Source of the DNA: Bacteroidia bacterium
GTDB taxonomy: Bacteria; Bacteroidota; Bacteroidia; NS11-12g; UBA9320
Length of the DNA: 64,000 nt
NCBI GenBank assembly: GCA_018402155.1
Contig: JAGYJG010000001.1
Coordinates: 2,004,501 to 2,068,500, forward strand
Direction: 5' to 3'
Within the stretch, counting starts at the first letter, position 1, and each line of letters opens with the position of its first letter. A model generated the notes under the pieces. That model was given only the letters and a program-made list of their open reading frames with translations, was not told the DNA's origin and ran no database searches. Positions 27,022 to 33,681 of this stretch are shown piece after piece. A program made the translations under genes and the position numbers.

Positions 27022-28241
27022 GAAACAAAATGAAACTATTATTCATCACCATGCTTGCAGCCAATATATTTGGCTGCAAGCCAGATGAGGTGCCACCAGT
27101 CCCTCACACAGAAGAAACACCTGTAATATGGAGCCATCGCCTTCAAACATCAGGCTCATCAAGTACACCCCATTACTATAACGGAAATCTGATTTTTGGC
27201 CACCCCGCAAAAGAGACCAACAATTATCTTGTATATTGCTTGGATGCAGAAACAGGAGATAGTATTTGGCAAACTCAAATTAAGACTCCTTTTATATTTA
27301 ATCCATTTGGTAAGGAGAGTTCTGTACTATATGATAATAAAATTGTTTTCTCAACAAGAAAACGGATGTTTGTATTAAATGCAGACAATGGAGAAATTCT
27401 ATGGAAGTACACTGATCCAGAAAACTATGCTGGAATATGCATCATTGATAATTATATTTATTTAGCCGATGGAGTCAATTACCAACCTAGCACCATGTAC
27501 AAGTTTGACATCAATACTGGGACAAAACAAGCACTATTCACCATCAAACACGGCAAGGATGAACCAGGTGGCGATTTTACGCCTAATCTCTTAATGCCCG
27601 TACAGTGGACACACCCTAGCGGCGATGAAATATTAGTTTTACAAAATAGGAGTTATGGCTATGACAAAATAGGCCCAGACGGTATGTTTGGCTACAGCAA
27701 AATGGACCTTATGGCGTATAATGTAACGGCAGACAGCATCTTATGGTATCGTTACGAGGTGGATAATTTTAGCAGTGGTGCACGCCCTGCTATAGATGGG
27801 GATAAAGTGTATTTCTTTGGTGGGCAAACCGTGTATTGCGTACACGCAGGATCTGGGGAAACACTTTGGGAATATAGCATCGGCACGGGTAATGGAGATA
27901 ATTTTTTTGATGCCAATGTGCTGGTCCATGGCGATAAGCTCATCGCAAAACCCAACAATAGCACCATGCATGCCCTTGATAAAAACTCGGGCGCCTTAAT
28001 TTGGAAAAATACCGACCTACTGTCTATGCCGAGCATGCTTACTGTAAAAGACAATGTCATATGGTTTAGTACGTATGGTATTTGGGCTATAGATGCTACT
28101 ACTGGCAAAACCATCATAGAAGGTCATAAGGGAACAAGTGGTTCTTGGATATTCCCCATAGCCCACCATCCTACGAATGGGCATATTTACACCAGCGATG
28201 GTTGGACGTTTTATTGCTTGGATCCTAAGAAGTTGAAATAA
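27018..28241 (+). CDS. PQQ-like beta-propeller lipoprotein, copy 1
   Basis: 407 residues. The lipobox NIFGC ends at Cys20, so it should be anchored in a membrane. The rest has repeats of the PQQ-binding-like propeller pattern: LVYCLDAETGDSIWQTQ, MFVLNADNGEILWKY, VYCVHAGSGETLWEYS and MHALDKNSGALIWKN, about one blade every 45-50 residues. It resembles BamB-type scaffolds rather than PQQ dehydrogenases, since no catalytic residues stand out. The start overlaps the hydrolase stop as ATGA, which suggests coupled translation and a shared function. A second family member lies at 30076. Confidence 0.8.
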   Translation: MRNKMKLLFITMLAANIFGCKPDEVPPVPHTEETPVIWSHRLQTSGSSSTPHYYNGNLIFGHPAKETNNYLVYCLDAETGDSIWQTQIKTPFIFNPFGKESSVLYDNKIVFSTRKRMFVLNADNGEILWKYTDPENYAGICIIDNYIYLADGVNYQPSTMYKFDINTGTKQALFTIKHGKDEPGGDFTPNLLMPVQWTHPSGDEILVLQNRSYGYDKIGPDGMFGYSKMDLMAYNVTADSILWYRYEVDNFSSGARPAIDGDKVYFFGGQTVYCVHAGSGETLWEYSIGTGNGDNFFDANVLVHGDKLIAKPNNSTMHALDKNSGALIWKNTDLLSMPSMLTVKDNVIWFSTYGIWAIDATTGKTIIEGHKGTSGSWIFPIAHHPTNGHIYTSDGWTFYCLDPKKLK

Positions 28242-28242
28242 T

Positions 28243-29154
28243 ATGAGAAATATAATCTTACTACTACTGATGCTATTCCCTTTTGCAACCACTTTTGGGC
28301 AGCAAAAAACAATACATTGTCTACCTGATAGTGTTCAGCTGTCATTGGAATTTGCGTCCTTTGATAAACTAGGTAAGAGCTATAAATTGGGGGGTGACTT
28401 TATCTCAAAAAATCGCTTTATCAAGCAATTGTCAACTAATCCGTTAGCAAAAAAGGATTTTAAATATGGTCAACTACTGCGAAGAGGAGCGGGAATTCTT
28501 GCCACAGTATCAGCCGTGGGATTAGTTTATTTTGGGAATGAATTTTCTAATAATCCGGATGAATTATTTCCTTCTGGAGGATTGTCCTATTCTTTAATGG
28601 CTCTTATGGGAGCAGCACTTTTAAACCAAAGGGGTAAACATAGAATGCAGCGCGGTATAGGTTCTTATAACCTAAATATAGTATCAGAAGAAAACCCTAT
28701 AGCCATATCTGTAATGACCGGTTACCCAGCTTTTGGGCTATGGAAAATGTCAGAGGTTAGAGAATCACGTGCGTTTGGTATCGGCATTGAAAGCCATTTG
28801 TACAAGCGTTTTTTTGGGTTTGTAGATCTATACAACCAAAGTCTATCCACTATCCCTGATATTTTGGTTTATGACGAAAAAGGGTATAGTGCTATTATAG
28901 GAATTGGTCTTGACTATGAGGTTGCCAAAAATTTACACCTAAGAGGAAAGTATGGTTACGGATTTAGTTCTTTTAACACTGAGATTTATTATGATAATAA
29001 ACTTTGGGACGAAGAGAAATATGAGTCCTTGCCAACCACACAACTTGGAGTAGGATTGCGTTATTTTCCACTAAAATCATTTGGTGTTGGAGCAAATGCA
29101 AATTTAGCGTTCAGTACTCCAACGTTTAATTTTGAAATAACAGGACGATTTTAG
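28243..29154 (+). CDS. Predicted outer-membrane beta-barrel protein (303 aa)
   Basis: Not assigned to a named family. A signal peptide (MRNIILLLLMLFPFATTFGQ) precedes a region with two hydrophobic stretches (GILATVSAVGLVYFG, GLSYSLMALMGAALL). The second half consists of alternating strands ending in an aromatic residue (FNFEITGRF), typical of an outer-membrane barrel. It starts two bases after the propeller gene stop. Together with the propeller lipoprotein it may form an envelope complex, inferred from spacing only. Confidence 0.65.
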   Translation: MRNIILLLLMLFPFATTFGQQKTIHCLPDSVQLSLEFASFDKLGKSYKLGGDFISKNRFIKQLSTNPLAKKDFKYGQLLRRGAGILATVSAVGLVYFGNEFSNNPDELFPSGGLSYSLMALMGAALLNQRGKHRMQRGIGSYNLNIVSEENPIAISVMTGYPAFGLWKMSEVRESRAFGIGIESHLYKRFFGFVDLYNQSLSTIPDILVYDEKGYSAIIGIGLDYEVAKNLHLRGKYGYGFSSFNTEIYYDNKLWDEEKYESLPTTQLGVGLRYFPLKSFGVGANANLAFSTPTFNFEITGRF

Positions 29155-29155
29155 A

Positions 29156-29441
29156 ATGTATATCAACGACATCAATGTATACAAAAAAGACAACATGCAA
29201 CTAACTACCTATACGGTAACTCACAAGACGTTAAAATTCTTCCCCACAGACGGGGTAGTGTTTGTAAAATTTCAAAAAGCGTCTCCGGGTGTAAATCATA
29301 AGAACATAGATAAAATGCCCGGAGACAACCACTTCCAAATGAGAAATAGTCCAGAGACGAAAACAGTAATTGAAACTATATAGCAGCGAATATGATATAT
29401 TTTTTACAGCCCATAAATTTCAAAATCAACTAAAACAATGA
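29156..29441 (+). pseudogene. Duplicated and frameshifted C-terminal tail of the hydrolase
   Basis: This fragment repeats the end of the hydrolase gene. Bases 29186-29280 match 26776-26870 at 90 of 95 positions by eye. The open part encodes 75 residues and keeps the acid (TDGVV) and histidine (PGDNHFQ) of the triad but has no nucleophile or signal peptide. It stops at 29383. In another frame the homology continues as KLYSSEYDIFFTAHKFQ (compare KLYLGGNQGYDDFF in the full gene) and ends at 29441, where the stop overlaps the next ATG as ATGA, as in the intact copy. Two missing A in the run at about 29371-29375 would explain the frame change. Confidence 0.85.
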
Positions 29442-30079
29442 AAAAATACACTATTGCTCTATTCACATTCTTGCTACTTTCCCATTCTCTGAGTGCACAG
29501 AATGATCCCCCAAGTGGAACATGGTTTAACCATATCAAACTTGGTACGTTTGCTGGTTTTAAAGCCTATGGAGTAGAAGAAGAGTATTTCCAACTGAAAG
29601 ACCAAAGCCTTACCACCTTATATTTGGCAGAAATTGCTATTTACTCTGAACCCAATAGCATAAGCTATAGCATATATGGCGAGTATATCAATCAACCAAT
29701 GATGTCTAAAACCGCAAGTGGCGAAGGATTCACATTTCAACCTATTTTTAGAAATACTGCCTACCTCTACGAGGCTTTTATACGTTCTAGAGGGTACACC
29801 TTAGGAAGCACTATCAGCGCTTCATTTAAAAAAAACTGGGACATCGGTCTCAAAATGGGCGCAGGCCAAACCTACAACGAAGTAAGGGAATACCTCACAG
29901 ATAAAAGCGAGCTCTCTACTACAACACTTGAAACCAGGGACACCATGACTAATTTTTCGATTGGCATGTTTACCCACTACACACTACCGAACAACATTGG
30001 ACTTTATGCTGAGGCCGCCTTTGCATTAAAAGTACCTGTATTTAGAGCTGGATTCACCTATACTATAAAATCAAAATGA
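29438..30079 (+). CDS. Predicted outer-membrane beta-barrel protein (213 aa)
   Basis: 213 residues with a Sec signal (MKKYTIALFTFLLLSHSLSAQ). The rest alternates polar and hydrophobic residues in strands of 8-12, with glycines at turns, and ends FRAGFTYTIKSK, which fits a small outer-membrane barrel. I do not recognise a family. Its stop overlaps the ATG of the second propeller lipoprotein, so the two are probably made together. It occupies the place in the second set that the larger barrel gene holds in the first. Confidence 0.65.
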   Translation: MKKYTIALFTFLLLSHSLSAQNDPPSGTWFNHIKLGTFAGFKAYGVEEEYFQLKDQSLTTLYLAEIAIYSEPNSISYSIYGEYINQPMMSKTASGEGFTFQPIFRNTAYLYEAFIRSRGYTLGSTISASFKKNWDIGLKMGAGQTYNEVREYLTDKSELSTTTLETRDTMTNFSIGMFTHYTLPNNIGLYAEAAFALKVPVFRAGFTYTIKSK

Positions 30080-31350
30080 AAAATATCTTTTACATACTAC
30101 TTCTCTTTCCTACATTCTCGTGCCAAAAAGAATTTCCTGCTCCTACCGATGTGCAGCTCACAACGGTTACACTAAACGAAAAATGGCGATATCAATACCC
30201 TGAAAACGAACAACTTATTTGGGTTTCGGCAATAGAAGATAGAGTAATTTACATAACTATAAAAAAAGACATTGCAGATGAAATACACGTTTACATCTTT
30301 TCATCTGCGGGCACCTTACTTTCTAAAACACCCGTTACAGGCGTTGAACTCCCCACCCAAATTGGATATTTCGAAAAGTTTATAGTATCAGGCGATTGGA
30401 TAAACATATCGTCAAGCTTTGCCAGCTCATTAATAAACACACGAGAAGGAACCTATTACTATTTTCCTTCCTATTGGAGTTCGGTAGACTCCAATCCCTT
30501 CGATCTTTATCTGAGTGTTAAAAACACAGCATTTTTTCAGCAAAAATTAAACAGCAACCAAATAGGTGTTTATCAATGGGATTTGAACACGAACCAAAAA
30601 ACAATCATTGATACCCTTATGATCAATGAGCAAGAAATAACCCACCACTGGAAGGCAATATCTGCGAGTAGTACCCATCACGGTGCTTCTCTTTCATACT
30701 CTCACAACATGATTTACGTAAAGTCAAATTATGAATGGCAGACCGCTAGTTATACATATGGACTATATGGAATATCTAGCGACGAACACTGGGGTATAAA
30801 CACCTGGCACAAAGACGATATTTTTGGGGGAAAGAGGCATTCCGGGGAATTTAGAGCCGAATTGAAAGTTGATCTCATTTATATGTACACGAGTAGTGAT
30901 ATCTATTGCATAGACATGGTTCAAAACAAGCTGAAATGGCATCATCCGCTAAACGACTATCTACTCAGCCAGGTAAAAATAGACAACAAGGGCTTGTATT
31001 ATTTTAGGCATAATCAACTGGTTTGCTTGAATCCTTCCAACGGTACAACAGAGTGGAGCACAACGTCAGACCTAAGTAGAAAAGCACTTGGAATATCCCA
31101 AACATATCTAGCTAGTGTGGACTATGTAAAGCTAGATAAGAACGTGTTCTTTGGTTCAGTTACCAATCATTTGAAGATTTTTGATAAAAGAAATGGCAGG
31201 CTCCTTTTTAGCAATGATAATCCGTTTGGCAATGGTATAACAGTCACTGATAATTACCGCTATGGTATGCAAAGACCTTTAGACCTACAAGGCAATACAC
31301 TCTACGCTGCAGACGACAAAGTTTTTGGAGCTTTTGAAATTCACCAGTAA
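30076..31350 (+). CDS. PQQ-like beta-propeller lipoprotein, copy 2
   Basis: 424 residues with lipobox PTFSC (Cys16). Propeller-type repeats are weaker than in the first copy but present: VYQWDLNTNQKTI, IYCIDMVQNKLKWHHP, LVCLNPSNGTTEWS and LKIFDKRNGRLLFS. The architecture and place in the set match the gene at 27018, but little sequence identity is visible, so it may be an old paralogue or a separately acquired one. It ends the accessory block. Confidence 0.75.
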   Translation: MKNIFYILLLFPTFSCQKEFPAPTDVQLTTVTLNEKWRYQYPENEQLIWVSAIEDRVIYITIKKDIADEIHVYIFSSAGTLLSKTPVTGVELPTQIGYFEKFIVSGDWINISSSFASSLINTREGTYYYFPSYWSSVDSNPFDLYLSVKNTAFFQQKLNSNQIGVYQWDLNTNQKTIIDTLMINEQEITHHWKAISASSTHHGASLSYSHNMIYVKSNYEWQTASYTYGLYGISSDEHWGINTWHKDDIFGGKRHSGEFRAELKVDLIYMYTSSDIYCIDMVQNKLKWHHPLNDYLLSQVKIDNKGLYYFRHNQLVCLNPSNGTTEWSTTSDLSRKALGISQTYLASVDYVKLDKNVFFGSVTNHLKIFDKRNGRLLFSNDNPFGNGITVTDNYRYGMQRPLDLQGNTLYAADDKVFGAFEIHQ

Positions 31351-31370
31351 GACGGTGTACTTTAAGAAGC

Positions 31371-31523
31371 TTAGCCAAATTGTTTTGCCAAAAACGCCAA
31401 TACCACAGCAAAAAGCAACAGTAAAAAAATAAAACTGCGCCAAAACCCGTAGCCTATATTTTTGGCATTTTTTGCCACTGCATAGGAAACGAGGGTAGCT
31501 ACAGTAACATAGACTAATAACAT
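31371..31523 (-). CDS. Small membrane protein (50 aa)
   Basis: An unlisted short frame of 51 codons starting MLLVYVTVATLVSYAVAKNA. A first hydrophobic stretch covers residues 1-17, a polar linker NAKNIGYGFWRS follows, and a second membrane helix runs from 31 to 46, before the ending LAKQFG. The gene begins three bases after the GH3-like gene stop and should be co-transcribed with it. The linker pattern, with glycine-tyrosine-glycine and arginine before the second helix, resembles small two-helix membrane proteins common in bacteria. The function is unknown. Confidence 0.55.
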   Translation of the reverse strand: MLLVYVTVATLVSYAVAKNAKNIGYGFWRSFIFLLLLFAVVLAFLAKQFG

Positions 31524-31526
31524 GGT

Positions 31527-33065
31527 TTATTTATTGGCCTCTATATAGTTGTGCCAGTTGTCCATTTGTTCGTTTTTCAACACGCGCGGAAACTTCACTT
31601 GCGCACCCTCTTTTCCATTACTTCGAAGCCACCCGTAAAATAAGTTACTCGGAATTAGATTTACAAAGATATCTTTGAGTGCTGCGGAACGCTCTACACG
31701 GTAGTCATCATTTAACACTTTAAGCGTCATATCCAATTTATTCCGAATTTCCACTTTACGGCCTTGCAGAGTTTCATCATCGCATGCGATATACCATACG
31801 TGGGCAAAAAACCCTTGGTGAGGAACTCCACAAACTGTAAATTCATCCATAGAAATACCAAACTCGTTAGATACCAATTCTATCGCTTGATTCATGTTAT
31901 CTACAGAAAGATGCTCACCACACAAGGATAAAAAATGTTTTGTGCGACCAGTTATTTTTATTTCGCACCTATCTAGACTTGTAAACTTTATGGTATCTCC
32001 TATAAGATATCTCCAAGCACCACTGCATGTAGAAATAATAAGAGCATACTCATCTTTATCATTCACCTGAGACAACATAAGCGATTGCGCATTGGGTCTT
32101 AGCTCTCCACTTTCTGTGAAATTTTCTTCACTGAACGGCACAAACTCAAAGTATATTCCATTGCGTATGAGTAATCGCATACCACCATCACTATCTACCC
32201 TAGTTTGGTAAGCCAGAAAACCCTCTGAGGCCAAATAGGTTTCAAAATATTTGATGGGCCTACCCATGAGGCTATCAAGCGATTTTTTATACGGTGAGAG
32301 AGAAACACCACCGTGTATATAGGCTTCAAAATGCGGCCATATATCATGGATGGTATCTAAGTTATATCTATCTATAATGCTTTCCATCAACAACTTTACC
32401 CAAGCTGGGACACCGGCGACCATTCCTACATCCCAATCTTTTGCCTCTTCCGTCATTTTGGCAATTTTGTCCGTCCAGTTTTTTTCTTTTCTGATGTGTA
32501 TACCCGGCTTAGACAAGCGTTGGAAAAGTACTGGAACCGAACCAGTTGTAATGCCACTCAAATCTCCACTGTAATAGATTCCATTATATTCTAGCTCGGT
32601 ACTTCCACCTATCATCAGCCATTTTTTAGCAATGTGGTCTTTTGGCACGTCAGTCTGAATGATACTTAGCACTTGCCTCAAACTTGCACGTTTTATTTGT
32701 CGAAGCATTTGTTCACTCACTGGTATATACTTACTACTTCCGTCTGAGGTACCGGAGCTTACCGCATAATTTTTTATCGGCTCGGGCCACGTCACGTTTT
32801 CCTCACCTAGTCTCATTCGAGTCCACCAAGGTAGCATGTGTAGATAGTCTCCTTTTTGTATTCCCTGCTGAAAATCTAAAAGTAAAGTATCGCTATCTAC
32901 CATCTCACTAAAATAATGTAAACGCCCAAAAGCCGTATCTTGAGCCTTCAAAACAAGTTTATTTAGTGTTTTTTGTTGGATGGCCTGTCCTTCCTCAATA
33001 TTAACTTTTGAGAAAACTCCACGGTTTTTAGCTTCTATGAGTAATCTTTGCATCAGCGTTGACAT
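31527..33065 (-). CDS. GH3 auxin-responsive promoter family protein
   Basis: 512 residues, the usual length for bacterial GH3-like proteins. Acyl-adenylate-forming family features are YAVSSGTSDGSSKYIPVSEQ (nucleotide loop), YLASEGFLAYQT and the later IKITGRTKHFLSLCGEHLS hinge. Plant GH3 enzymes join amino acids to jasmonate or auxin; Bacteroidota members are common, but their substrates are not known. A TAAATTTG box is five bases before the ATG. A 50-residue membrane protein gene follows directly. Confidence 0.88.
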   Translation of the reverse strand: MSTLMQRLLIEAKNRGVFSKVNIEEGQAIQQKTLNKLVLKAQDTAFGRLHYFSEMVDSDTLLLDFQQGIQKGDYLHMLPWWTRMRLGEENVTWPEPIKNYAVSSGTSDGSSKYIPVSEQMLRQIKRASLRQVLSIIQTDVPKDHIAKKWLMIGGSTELEYNGIYYSGDLSGITTGSVPVLFQRLSKPGIHIRKEKNWTDKIAKMTEEAKDWDVGMVAGVPAWVKLLMESIIDRYNLDTIHDIWPHFEAYIHGGVSLSPYKKSLDSLMGRPIKYFETYLASEGFLAYQTRVDSDGGMRLLIRNGIYFEFVPFSEENFTESGELRPNAQSLMLSQVNDKDEYALIISTCSGAWRYLIGDTIKFTSLDRCEIKITGRTKHFLSLCGEHLSVDNMNQAIELVSNEFGISMDEFTVCGVPHQGFFAHVWYIACDDETLQGRKVEIRNKLDMTLKVLNDDYRVERSAALKDIFVNLIPSNLFYGWLRSNGKEGAQVKFPRVLKNEQMDNWHNYIEANK

Positions 33066-33069
33066 AAGA

Positions 33070-33077
33070 CAAATTTA
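33070..33077 (-). promoter_or_regulatory. Candidate -7 promoter box of the GH3-like gene
   Basis: TAAATTTG on the minus strand matches TAnnTTTG and lies five bases before the GH3 ATG at 33065. A transcript would begin at or inside that codon, so either it is leaderless or the ATG at 33053 is used. Confidence 0.35.
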
Positions 33078-33091
33078 ACCCAACAATTGAA

Positions 33092-33445
33092 ATGAATGAA
33101 ATAAAAGAAAGTAACATAAAAGATAAGTGGTTTAAAATAAGAGAGTTATTTGAAAAAAGATTCAATAAAACTCCAGATTTGAGTGCAATTTTATATGTAG
33201 TAGGTATGCGAGAGCTCGGCTCCACACAGCAAAAATTTAAAAAAGAAGAAAAGGTACAACTTATGCACATCGCCACATGTAGAGTGCTCAGTACCTCCGG
33301 ACACTACGAATTGGTAGGCAAGGATGAAAATGACTGGCCGGTATGGAAACTAAGAGAAAAGTTACCCAATCAAGATATGCTTGAGCAAGAGATGTATCTT
33401 CGGCATCACATTGTTAATTATTTTGAAGAGGAAGAACTCATATAG
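33092..33445 (+). CDS. Conserved-looking protein of unknown function (117 aa)
   Basis: A 117-residue soluble protein, mostly helical, beginning MNEIKESNIKDKWFKIREL. A distinctive middle part (LSAILYVVGMRELGSTQQKF) and an aromatic segment (DWPVWKLREKLPNQD) give it the look of a conserved cytoplasmic protein. Acidic residues end it (YFEEEELI). It is divergent from the GH3 gene, with 26 bases between. No domain was recognised. Confidence 0.65.
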   Translation: MNEIKESNIKDKWFKIRELFEKRFNKTPDLSAILYVVGMRELGSTQQKFKKEEKVQLMHIATCRVLSTSGHYELVGKDENDWPVWKLREKLPNQDMLEQEMYLRHHIVNYFEEEELI

Positions 33446-33634
33446 TACATAATAACCTAGATATAGTGAACCCTTAGCTATGAAGATCACTAGTTTTTCA
33501 GTTCGCATATTGCTATGGGGTTATTGTATAAAATCATTTTCTATAGTTGATAAAACCAAATTACATTTACCAATGAGTTAAGGAGTCAGACTGAGACGAC
33601 ATCCATTAAATCAAAGCCACCTTTTCCACAAAAT

Positions 33635-33664
33635 TTGTACCCTCGGTTTAATGCTATAACTTTG
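33635..33664 (+). promoter_or_regulatory. Promoter of carB (-33 TTG, -7 TAACTTTG)
   Basis: TTG at 33635-33637 and TAACTTTG at 33657-33664 are 19 bases apart, matching both Bacteroidota promoter elements. Transcription should begin about 10 bases before the carB ATG. Confidence 0.7.
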
Positions 33665-33681
33665 CCCAATTTTAAATTAAA

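Noticed and set aside
33480-33581. 33-codon open frame (MKITSFSVRI start)
   Set aside because: Random composition, no terminator or neighbour support.
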